59,561 nucleotides of DNA. Origin: Oceanicaulis sp. (GTDB lineage Bacteria; Pseudomonadota; Alphaproteobacteria; Caulobacterales; Maricaulaceae). Positions within the stretch are counted from its first letter, which is position 1; the number at the start of each line of letters is the position of its first letter. A program made the translations under genes and the position numbers. The notes below the pieces were generated by a model, which saw only the letters and a program-made list of their open reading frames with translations, ran no database searches and had not been told where the DNA came from. This document shows positions 18,174 to 24,827 of this stretch, in pieces. The DNA lies in assembly GCA_020832735.1 (NCBI GenBank), contig JAFIEB010000124.1, positions 1 through 59,561 of the forward strand, in the 5' to 3' direction.

Positions 18174-18556
18174 CCCCGGCGGCCAAACGCTACACCGTGC
18201 GGTTCCTTTTCTTGATGATCGCCTACAGCCTCGCTGTGGTCGGCGCCACCATGGCGCTGAGGGCGTTCGATCCGTCCGGGCCGGTGAGGGTGATTCTCGC
18301 CCTCATCCCCGTGATCCCGGCCCTGCTGGCCTTGCGCGAGTTTGTATTCTTCCTACGGGCGATGGACGAGGTGCAGGCGCGCATCCATGCCGAATCGCTC
18401 CTGATCGCCGCAGGCGTGGTGAGCTTTGCCACGCTCACCTGGGGTTTTCTGGAAAGCTGGGCCGACGCGCCGCCTATCTCGGTGATGTACGTCCTGCCGG
18501 CCATGGCCCTGGTCTGGGGCGTGGTCCTGCCCTTCGTGTCGAGGCGCTTCAAATGA
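18170..18556 (+). CDS. Four-helix membrane protein paired with an XRE regulator
   Basis: The product is 128 aa. Hydrophobic segments lie at about residues 10-30, 40-60, 75-95 and 102-122, suggesting four transmembrane helices with a cytoplasmic loop containing R-A-M-D-E-V-Q-A-R-I-H. The start ATG 18170 has an AGGAGG ribosome-binding site, the strongest in this part of the window. The stop overlaps the next start as ATGA. Small membrane proteins next to YozG-like XRE repressors are common and generally uncharacterised; some may sense membrane state. I recognise the arrangement but not a function. Confidence 0.75.
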   Translation: MTPAAKRYTVRFLFLMIAYSLAVVGATMALRAFDPSGPVRVILALIPVIPALLALREFVFFLRAMDEVQARIHAESLLIAAGVVSFATLTWGFLESWADAPPISVMYVLPAMALVWGVVLPFVSRRFK

Positions 18557-18747
18557 AGAACCGGATCCATGTGCTGCGCGCCGAGCGGCGCTGGAGCCAG
18601 GCCGAGCTCGGCGAGAGGGTCGGCGTGTCCCGGCAGGCGATCAACGCGGTGGAGACGGGCAAGCACGACCCATCGCTGAGCCTCGCCTTCAAGCTGGCCG
18701 AGGTGTTCGAGGCGCGCATTGAGGACGTGTTCGATCCCAAAGGCTGA
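18553..18747 (+). CDS. Small XRE-family transcriptional regulator
   Basis: The product is 64 aa and consists almost wholly of one Cro/C1-type helix-turn-helix. The recognition region is W-S-Q-A-E-L-G-E-R-V-G-V-S-R-Q-A-I-N near residues 14-31, followed by E-T-G-K-H-D-P-S-L-S-L-A-F-K-L-A. The tail I-E-D-V-F-D-P-K-G matches the YozG-like stand-alone type. It overlaps the membrane-protein gene by 4 bp. It is the natural candidate to bind the four operators at 17993-18076 and repress its own operon. Confidence 0.9.
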   Translation: MKNRIHVLRAERRWSQAELGERVGVSRQAINAVETGKHDPSLSLAFKLAEVFEARIEDVFDPKG

Positions 18748-18787
18748 ACCACTCCGCCTGAATGGCGCGTTCATCTGGCCCAACGGC

Positions 18788-18819
18788 GGGTGAACGCGCC
18801 ACTCTGAGTGCGTTCACCC
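18788..18819 (+). terminator. Perfect hairpin after the XRE gene, terminator-like but without a T tract
   Basis: Arms GGGTGAACGC (18788-18797) and GCGTTCACCC (18810-18819) pair perfectly over 10 bp with a 12-base loop. It sits 40 bp after the XRE stop and before the curlin gene. There is no run of T afterwards, so it may be a Rho-assisted stop, an mRNA end stabiliser, or a protein-binding dyad (GTGAACGC/GCGTTCAC). Confidence 0.45.
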
Positions 18820-18826
18820 TGACTGC

Positions 18827-18887
18827 TGCAGTCTCCTCATCACTGGCGGGCGAAACCGCCGCCGGGATGAAACCAGAGGAGACTGCA
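18827..18887 (+). promoter_or_regulatory. Leader hairpin able to sequester the curlin gene's ribosome-binding site
   Basis: TGCAGTCTCCTC at 18827-18838 is the exact reverse complement of GAGGAGACTGCA at 18876-18887. The second arm contains the Shine-Dalgarno GAGGAG, 8 bases before the ATG at 18890. The 37-base loop itself holds a 5-bp hairpin (GGCGG 18845-18849 / CCGCC 18856-18860 around GCGAAA). In RNA this would be a two-tier stem closing off the ribosome-binding site. Confidence 0.7.
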
Positions 18888-18889
18888 CC

Positions 18890-19402
18890 ATGTTCAAGAA
18901 ATTCATGCTGGCCACGGGCCTGAGCCTGACCATGCTGGCGGGCACCGTGTCCGCGGCGGAAGCCCAGCAGCGCAACCGCGTCAACATCAACCAGGCCGGC
19001 TACGCCAACGATCTGTCGGCGCGCCAGGCTGGCCCGCAAAACCGGCTCTATATCGATCAGCGCGGCGCCTACAACTACGTCCAGACCATCCAGGACGGTT
19101 CGCGCAATGGCGTGACGGTCGGCCAGGCGGGCTACGCCAACAGCGCCTATGCCGACCAGCTGGGCCGCAACAACACCGCCGTGATCGGCCAGCAAGGCAA
19201 TTACAACGCCGCCGGCGCGATCCAGACCGGCCGTAACAACACGGTCGGCGTCGCCCAGATCGGCCACGGCCACAGCGCAGCCACCAATCAGACCGGCGCG
19301 AACAACTCGCTCGGCGTGATCCAGGTCGGTTCCGGCCAGCGCGCCAATGTGCGCCAGTCCGGCAGCGGCAATGTCGCCCTGGTGATCCAGGGCAGCCACT
19401 AA
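18890..19402 (+). CDS. Curlin-repeat amyloid protein (CsgA/CsgB-like)
   Basis: The product is 170 aa. A signal peptide (MFKKFMLATGLSLTMLAGTV, cleaved near S-A-A-E-A) is followed by about a dozen half-repeats of the curlin type, each ending Q-x-G-x-x-N and spaced 10-11 residues. Examples are QAGYAN, QRGAYN, QLGRNN, QQGNYN and QTGANN. This is the beta-solenoid pattern of the secreted functional amyloid subunits CsgA and CsgB. Major versus minor subunit cannot be decided. The start has a GAGGAG Shine-Dalgarno that is also part of a leader hairpin. A CsgH-like gene follows in the same direction; no csgG, csgE or csgF is in the window. Confidence 0.88.
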   Translation: MFKKFMLATGLSLTMLAGTVSAAEAQQRNRVNINQAGYANDLSARQAGPQNRLYIDQRGAYNYVQTIQDGSRNGVTVGQAGYANSAYADQLGRNNTAVIGQQGNYNAAGAIQTGRNNTVGVAQIGHGHSAATNQTGANNSLGVIQVGSGQRANVRQSGSGNVALVIQGSH

Positions 19403-19513
19403 CGGGGGCCGCCGAACCCCGCACGGGTTCTGGTTCCCCGCCCGCGGCAAGGGATGGGCGCATGGTGCGCCCGTCCCGGCCCCGCCGGTTCTCGATCAAG
19501 AAGGAGATCGATC

Positions 19514-20005
19514 ATGACCGCATCCAAGTTCAAGTCCGCCCTTATGCTCGCCGCCGGCGCTGCATCTGTGCTCGCCCTGGCGGGCGGCGCCAGCGCCCAG
19601 TCGGCCGATCCGTGCTGGCTGGAAGTCGGCAGCGGGCGCTCCCACGGCGTGCTCCAGGCCTATGCCGCGCCGCGCCTGGCCGGCTCGTTCGAGCTGGTCG
19701 TGCGTCAGAACGGCGGCAATGGCGATCTTTTGGTGGACCAGTCGGGTAATTTCTCGCCGTACAATTTCTGGCCCACCAATCTGTCGCGCGTCATGGTCGG
19801 CGCCACCGGCCTTCGTCCTCACCAGGCCAGCTTCTGGCAAAACGCCTGGGCGGCCCAGCCGGGCACCACGATCATCGCCAGTTCCGGCGATCGCCGTGCG
19901 GCGCCGGGCGCCCTGCCGGTGGAAGCCTACGGGTTCCGCGCCGATCTGCGGGTCTACGACACCAGAGGCCGGCTGATCTGCCGCAGGTCAGAGCAGTGGC
20001 GCTAG
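19514..20005 (+). CDS. CsgH-like periplasmic curli chaperone/inhibitor
   Basis: The product is 163 aa. A signal peptide ends at L-A-G-G-A-S-A-Q, and the mature protein begins with C-W-L-E-V and carries beta-rich segments including S-F-E-L-V-V-R-Q-N-G-G-N-G-D and D-Q-S-G-N-F-S. This pattern resembles the alphaproteobacterial CsgH family, which blocks premature amyloid formation in the periplasm. A second cysteine near the C-terminus (L-I-C-R-R) could pair with the first. The start has AAGGAG at 19501. Its position 111 bp after the curlin gene supports the call. Certainty is moderate because the similarity is from memory of short motifs. Confidence 0.6.
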   Translation: MTASKFKSALMLAAGAASVLALAGGASAQSADPCWLEVGSGRSHGVLQAYAAPRLAGSFELVVRQNGGNGDLLVDQSGNFSPYNFWPTNLSRVMVGATGLRPHQASFWQNAWAAQPGTTIIASSGDRRAAPGALPVEAYGFRADLRVYDTRGRLICRRSEQWR

Positions 20006-20073
20006 GACCGGTCGGTCCTGCATCAACATCCCGGAGGGGCGTCGCGGCCCGTCCGGCATGCCCGGGCCCACAG

Positions 20074-20104
20074 GCTGGCGGCGCTTTCCCCGGGCGCCGC
20101 CAGC
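20074..20104. terminator. Strong hairpin between the convergent csgH-like and LOG genes
   Basis: GCTGGCGGCGC (20074-20084) and GCGCCGCCAGC (20094-20104) form a perfect 11-bp stem with a 9-base loop. It ends immediately before the LOG-gene stop codon (20106-20108) and 70 bp after the csgH-like stop. A smaller hairpin (AGGACC/GGTCCT, 20004-20019) overlaps the csgH-like stop. Neither strand has a real T run after the stem, so termination is plausible but not certain. Confidence 0.5.
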
Positions 20105-20105
20105 G

Positions 20106-20639
20106 TTATTGAGGGTTCAGCACCGCCAGCGCCGCCGCCGGGTCTGCATGGAAGCTCAGCGCGTCCAGCAGGCCCGCGTCGGCGAAGCCGCACTTCGCCA
20201 CCTGGCTCAGCAAAACCTCCAGCGGCGCCCAGAATTCGGTCCCCACAAACGCAGCCGGTTTGGCGTGCAGGCCGTGCTGGCGCTGCATGATCATGTCGAA
20301 CACTTCTTCCAGCGTGCCGGCGCCGCCCGGCAGGATCAGGAAAGCGTCGGCTTCGGCTGTCATCATCGCCTTGCGCGAAGCCATGGTGGCGGTGATGCGC
20401 AGCTCGACGCCCTCCTGGGCGCCTTCCACCGGGATCAGGAACTCGGGAATAACACCCAGCACGCTTCCGCCCTCGGCCAGGGCGGCGCGCGCCGATTCGC
20501 CCATCAGCCCGCATTCGGCGCCGCCATACACAAGGCGCATGCCCGACCGGGCCACGGCCCGCCCGGCTTCACGCGCCATGGCGGCAAAAGCCGGGTCGTG
20601 ACCTGCGCTTGAACCGCAGAACAGGCAGATACTCCGCAT
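20106..20639 (-). CDS. LOG-family cytokinin riboside 5'-monophosphate phosphoribohydrolase (TIGR00730)
   Basis: The product is 177 aa and has the lysine-decarboxylase-like Rossmann fold of the LOG family, which releases free base from nucleoside 5'-monophosphates. The catalytic signature L-P-G-G-A-G-T-L-E-E-V-F lies near residue 104, and the companion motif V-Y-G-G-A-E-C-G-L-M-G near residue 36; the usual third glycine of G-G-G is alanine. The start ATG 20639 gives MRSICLFCGSSAG, the conserved N-terminus. In bacteria the physiological substrate is often simply AMP; no cytokinin genes are near. Confidence 0.88.
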   Translation of the reverse strand: MRSICLFCGSSAGHDPAFAAMAREAGRAVARSGMRLVYGGAECGLMGESARAALAEGGSVLGVIPEFLIPVEGAQEGVELRITATMASRKAMMTAEADAFLILPGGAGTLEEVFDMIMQRQHGLHAKPAAFVGTEFWAPLEVLLSQVAKCGFADAGLLDALSFHADPAAALAVLNPQ

Positions 20640-20777
20640 TTTCGCCTTATCCCCCTGCACACTGTCATAAAACGCGCGTTGAAACGCGCGCGGCGTCGGT
20701 TAAGCATTAGCAACAGGGCCGGAGTGGCGCGAGCCTTGCTTGCCGCTTGTTCAGCTCGCCCTGTCAGGAGTCGGCAC

Positions 20778-21755
20778 ATGGCCGCCACGCGTACATTCGT
20801 AATCTGCACCATCCTGGTCATCGCCGCGATTGCGGCGGCGGCCGCATTCATCGTGATGCGCCCGGCGCCCGCGCCATCGCCGGCCGAGCCGGATGCGCTC
20901 AGCGAGACGGCCGAGACGCCCGCGCCTGTGTCCGCGCTCATGGCGCCCACATTCGACATCGTGCGGGTTGATCCGCGCGGCACCGCCGTACTGGCCGGAC
21001 GCGGTGCGCCCGGGTCGCGGGTGACGCTGATGTCAGGCGATCGCGAGATCGCCGCCGTGGAGATCGATGCGGCCGGGGAATGGGTGATGATCGTGGACCG
21101 CCCGCTGCCCACCGGCTCGGTCGAGCTGTCTTTGATCATGGTCACCCCTGACGGTCAGGAAGTGCGCTCTGATCAGGTGGTGGTCGTCTCCGTGCCTGAA
21201 AGCCGCGACCGCACGCCGCTGGTGGTGCTGGGCCGGCCGGGCGAGGCGAGCCGCGTTCTGCAGAGCCCGTTCGACGGCGTGTCCATGGGGCCGCTGAGCC
21301 TTGAAACCGTGGACTATGACGAAAGCGGCTCGGTGATTTTCTCCGGGCGCGCCGAGCCTGGCTCCACGGTGCGGGTGATCGCCGACGGTCAGGCGGTGGG
21401 CGAAACACAAGCCGGCGCCAACGGACGCTGGAGCGTCCAGGCCGGCCGTGATTTTGCGCCGGGCGTCTATGACCTGCAGATTGATCAGATCGACGAGGAC
21501 GGCCGGGTCACTGCTGTGATCGTCCTGCCGTTCGAGCGCGCCAGCGCCGAAGACGCGCTGGCGGCGCGCGAGGCGGGCCGGGTGATCGTGCAGCCGGGCA
21601 ATTCGCTGTGGCGCATCGCACGCCGGCTTTATGGGGACGGCATTCAGTACACCGTGATCTACCAGGCCAACCGTGATCAGATCCGCGATCCGGACCTGAT
21701 CTACCCCGGTCAGGTGTTCCGCGCGCCCGAAACCGACGGCGCGGGCGGCAGGTAG
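20778..21755 (+). CDS. LysM-domain protein with an N-terminal membrane anchor and Ig-like repeats
   Basis: The product is 325 aa. One N-terminal transmembrane helix (about residues 5-27) is followed by a Pro/Ala-rich linker. Two related beta domains come next (about 50-130 and 165-250), each with a G-x-A-x-P-G-S-x-V-x pattern (G-R-G-A-P-G-S-R-V-T and G-R-A-E-P-G-S-T-V-R) typical of bacterial Ig-like modules. A C-terminal LysM domain follows (about 272-320) with V-Q-P-G-N-S-L-W-R-I-A and P-D-L-I-Y-P-G-Q-V-F. It probably binds peptidoglycan from the periplasmic side of the membrane. ATG 20778 has an AGGAG site; the longer upstream frame is not needed. Confidence 0.85.
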   Translation: MAATRTFVICTILVIAAIAAAAAFIVMRPAPAPSPAEPDALSETAETPAPVSALMAPTFDIVRVDPRGTAVLAGRGAPGSRVTLMSGDREIAAVEIDAAGEWVMIVDRPLPTGSVELSLIMVTPDGQEVRSDQVVVVSVPESRDRTPLVVLGRPGEASRVLQSPFDGVSMGPLSLETVDYDESGSVIFSGRAEPGSTVRVIADGQAVGETQAGANGRWSVQAGRDFAPGVYDLQIDQIDEDGRVTAVIVLPFERASAEDALAAREAGRVIVQPGNSLWRIARRLYGDGIQYTVIYQANRDQIRDPDLIYPGQVFRAPETDGAGGR

Positions 21756-21805
21756 CCGCCGCTCACGGCTGGCGCCGGGACGCGCGACGCCCTAATTAGG
21801 GGTCA

Positions 21806-23668
21806 ATGTCCCCGCCCGCCCAGACCGATCCTCTTGATGGCCCCGCGCCCGAAGGCCGCCTCTCCGAGGCGGTTCGGCGCCTGTTCGTCATTCTCGCGGG
21901 CCCCGACATGGCGCGCTGGCGCTGGCGGATGGGCCTGGCTTTCCTGATCACCCTCATCGCCAAGGGCTTCTCGGTTGCGGCGCCGGTGGCGTTCGGCGAG
22001 GGGATCAATACCCTCACCAACGCGCTGGGTGAGGATGGGGGCCCCGGCGCCGGCGCCTTCGCGGCGGCGGCTGCGCTGATCATCGCCTATGGCGCGCTGC
22101 GCTTTGCCGCCACCGGGGCGCCGCAGCTGCGCGACGCCCTGTTCTCGCCGGTCTCCCACGACGCCCAGCGCCTGACGGCGGTGCAGGGTTTCGCCCATGT
22201 CCAGGCGCTGTCGCTGACCTATCACCAGACCAAGCGCACGGGCGCTGTGAACCGGGTGATCGACCGCGGCGCCAACGCGGTCGACTTCCTCCTGCGCTTC
22301 CTGGTGTTCAACATCCTGCCCGCCATCGTAGAGCTGGCGCTGGCCGCCAGCGTCGCGGCCATTCTTTATGGCTGGGAGTTCTCGGTGATCATCGTGACCG
22401 CCGTGGTGGGCTACGCCCTGGTCACCTATCAGATGACCCAGTGGCGGGTGAAAATCCGCCGCCAGATGAACGAGGCCGACACCGAGGTGAACGCCCGCGC
22501 GGTCGACACCCTGACCAATTTTGAGACAGTCAAGGCTTTCGCCGCCGAGGCGCGCGAGGCGGACCGTTTTGACGACGCCAAGCAGCGTTACGCCTCGGCG
22601 GCGGTGAAATCGGAACAGAGCCTGGCGGCGCTGAACGCGGCGCAGGCGGCGATCATGAATGGCGGCCTGCTCGCGGTGGCGCTGCTGGGCGCCTGGATGA
22701 CGCTGCAGGGCCGGCTGCAAGTCGGCGATATCGCTGCGCTGACCCTGATGCTGATGCAGGTCTATCAGCCGCTCAATATTCTGGGTTGGGCCTATCGCGA
22801 GATCAAACAGGCGAGCGTCGATCTCGAACGCCTGTTCCAGGTGCTGCGCCTGAAGCCCGAAGTGGCCGATCAGCCCGGCGCGTCCGCGCTGAAGGTCACC
22901 GGCGGGGCGGTGCGCTTCACCAATGTCAGCTTCGCCCATGACGGCCGCGACCGGTCGGTGGACAATATCGATCTCGACATTCCCGCCGGCGCCTTTGTCG
23001 GTTTCGCCGGCCCGTCGGGCGCGGGCAAGTCGACGCTGCTGCGCCTCCTGTTCCGCTTCTATGACCCGTCCTCGGGCCGCATCGAGATTGACGGCCAGGA
23101 CATCGCGGGCGTCACCCAGTCCTCCCTGCGCGGTCAGCTGGGGCTCGTGCCGCAGGACGTGGTGCTGTTCAATTCCACCTTGCGCGAGAACATTCTCTAT
23201 GGCCGCCCGGACGCTGACGAGGCCGCCCTTCACGATGCTGTGACGCGCGCGCGCCTGAAGGACTTCATCGACAGCCTGCCGCTGGGCCTCGACACGCGCG
23301 TGGGCGAGCGCGGGCTGAAGCTGTCGGGAGGCGAGAAGCAGCGCGTCGGCGTGGCGCGGGCGATCCTCAAAGACCCGCCCATCCTCATTCTGGACGAGGC
23401 GACATCGGCGCTGGATTCGCGCACGGAAGGCGAGGTGCAGGCCGCCATCGCCGAGGCTGCGCGCGGGCGCACGACGCTCGCCGTCGCCCACCGCCTGTCC
23501 ACCATTGCGCGCGCCGACCGCCTGTTCATCCTCGACGCCGGCCGCATCGCCGAGACCGGAACCCATGCCGAGCTCTTGGCGCGCGGCGGCCTCTACGCCA
23601 CGATGTGGGCCGCCCAGATTGAGGCGGGCGAAGCCGCGCCGGTTCTGACAGAGGCGCCCACGGGCTGA
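21806..23668 (+). CDS. Atm1-type ABC transporter (heavy-metal/glutathione-conjugate exporter)
   Basis: The product is 620 aa, with a transmembrane half (about residues 30-340, six helices) fused to an ATPase. The ATPase has Walker A G-P-S-G-A-G-K-S-T near residue 404, signature L-S-G-G-E-K-Q-R near 508, and Walker B I-L-I-L-D-E-A-T-S. The membrane segment H-Q-T-K-R-T-G-A-V-N-R-V-I-D-R-G resembles the Atm1/ABCB7 family, which exports glutathione persulfide or metal-glutathione complexes. It works as a homodimer in the inner membrane. The start ATG 21806 follows AGGGG with short spacing. The neighbours (LysM upstream, RND pump downstream) are separate units. Confidence 0.92.
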   Translation: MSPPAQTDPLDGPAPEGRLSEAVRRLFVILAGPDMARWRWRMGLAFLITLIAKGFSVAAPVAFGEGINTLTNALGEDGGPGAGAFAAAAALIIAYGALRFAATGAPQLRDALFSPVSHDAQRLTAVQGFAHVQALSLTYHQTKRTGAVNRVIDRGANAVDFLLRFLVFNILPAIVELALAASVAAILYGWEFSVIIVTAVVGYALVTYQMTQWRVKIRRQMNEADTEVNARAVDTLTNFETVKAFAAEAREADRFDDAKQRYASAAVKSEQSLAALNAAQAAIMNGGLLAVALLGAWMTLQGRLQVGDIAALTLMLMQVYQPLNILGWAYREIKQASVDLERLFQVLRLKPEVADQPGASALKVTGGAVRFTNVSFAHDGRDRSVDNIDLDIPAGAFVGFAGPSGAGKSTLLRLLFRFYDPSSGRIEIDGQDIAGVTQSSLRGQLGLVPQDVVLFNSTLRENILYGRPDADEAALHDAVTRARLKDFIDSLPLGLDTRVGERGLKLSGGEKQRVGVARAILKDPPILILDEATSALDSRTEGEVQAAIAEAARGRTTLAVAHRLSTIARADRLFILDAGRIAETGTHAELLARGGLYATMWAAQIEAGEAAPVLTEAPTG

Positions 23669-23700
23669 GGCGCTCAGTGCCGCCATCCCGCCAAGGACTT

Positions 23701-23754
23701 GGTCTGTCTGCTCATCTGCCTTATGTCAGATGGATCAGACACGAAAGACAGACC
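23701..23754 (+). promoter_or_regulatory. Extended dyad upstream of the RND efflux pair, possible repressor operator
   Basis: TGTCTG (23705-23710) and CATCTG (23713-23718) pair with CAGATG (23727-23732) and CAGACA (23736-23741) around an 8-base centre. A second perfect 9-bp pair, GGTCTGTCT (23701-23709) and AGACAGACC (23746-23754), overlaps it. The density of symmetry suggests a TetR-like operator or a structured leader. The in-frame ATG 23730 lies inside it. Confidence 0.5.
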
Positions 23755-24827
23755 ATTTGATCCGGCCAGCACATACTCTGGTTTTGGCGCTCTGCGGGCT
23801 CGCGCTGATGGCGCTTGCCGGCTGCGGCGACACGGCGCCGGATGAGGCGGGCGCGGCCGAGACGGTCGAGGCTTTCCGCCATCCCGCCGCCGCCGCTGAG
23901 ATCACGCGCCGCGATCTGTCGCGCCAGTTTTCCGCCTCCGCGCAGGTGGAGGCTCACTCCCGCTCGCGCCTGGCGGCGCGCATCTCGGGCACGGTGGCTG
24001 AGGTCCTGGTGGAAGCCGGGGACTCCGTTGAGGAAGGCGCGCTTCTGGCCCGTCTCGACATGCGCGAGCAGCGCGCGGAGCTGGCGCGCATCGAGGCGCG
24101 CCGCGCCCAGGCCCAGTCCAATTATCAGCGCAGCGCCACGCTGCATGAGCGCGGCCTGTTGGCCGCCGAAGCCTATGAGCGCGCCCGCGCCGACCGCGAC
24201 GTGGTGGCGCGCGAGGCCGACCTGTGGCGCACGCGCATCGAGTTTGGCGAGATCACCGCGCCCATGGACGCCATGGTTACCGCCCGCCACATCGAAGTGG
24301 GCGAGGGGGTGCAGGCGCTCGACGGCCTGTTTGACCTCACACGGACCGATCTTCTGGTGGTGCGCCTGGGCGTATCCGAGCTGGATGTGGCGTTTCTGGC
24401 GCCGGGCCAGGAAATCCCTGTGCACCTTGACGCGCTGCCGGGCGAGCCCTTGCCCGCCACGGTGCGGCACATTTTCCCGCTGGCCGATCCGTCGAGCCGT
24501 CTGGTGACGGTGGAGCTGGCGCTGCCTGAAGACAGCTGGGCGCGCGGCGCGCGGCCGGGTTTTCTGGCGCGCGTGCGCCTCGCCATCGATCCGCGCCCGG
24601 ACGTGCTCGCAGCGCCGGCGGCCGGGATCGCCGAGGAAGAGGGCGCCGACTATGTCTATGTGATCGAAGATGACCGTCTTCAGCGGCGCGTCATCGAGCG
24701 CGGGGTGACGCGTGGCGACTGGACCGAGATCGTCTCCGGCCTCGAAGAGGGCGAGGTGGTGCTGGCGACCAATCCGGCCGAGCTCACGGACGGTCAGGCG
24801 GTGCGCATTGTCGGGTGGAGGGGCTGA
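23730..24827 (+). CDS. RND efflux periplasmic adaptor subunit (MFP/HlyD family lipoprotein)
   Basis: The product is up to 365 aa. A lipoprotein signal peptide ends in the lipobox L-M-A-L-A-G-C near residue 32. Barrel-sandwich (lipoyl) halves flank an alpha-hairpin (about residues 95-160), with I-S-G-T-V-A-E-V-L-V-E-A-G-D-S-V as the first lipoyl half and F-G-E-I-T-A-P-M-D-A as the second. It links the inner-membrane RND pump to an outer-membrane channel, probably the TolC at 29.9 kb. ATG 23730 has no ribosome-binding site and lies in a palindrome; TTG 23757 (then IRPAHTLVLALCG) gives a more normal signal peptide and may be the true start. The stop overlaps the pump start. Confidence 0.9.
   Translation: MDQTRKTDHLIRPAHTLVLALCGLALMALAGCGDTAPDEAGAAETVEAFRHPAAAAEITRRDLSRQFSASAQVEAHSRSRLAARISGTVAEVLVEAGDSVEEGALLARLDMREQRAELARIEARRAQAQSNYQRSATLHERGLLAAEAYERARADRDVVAREADLWRTRIEFGEITAPMDAMVTARHIEVGEGVQALDGLFDLTRTDLLVVRLGVSELDVAFLAPGQEIPVHLDALPGEPLPATVRHIFPLADPSSRLVTVELALPEDSWARGARPGFLARVRLAIDPRPDVLAAPAAGIAEEEGADYVYVIEDDRLQRRVIERGVTRGDWTEIVSGLEEGEVVLATNPAELTDGQAVRIVGWRG

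Noticed and set aside
21803-23686. A 627-codon frame on the minus strand opposite the Atm1-type transporter
   Set aside because: The plus-strand gene carries Walker A, signature and Walker B motifs; the antisense frame has none and has the typical Arg/Gln/His-rich artefact composition.
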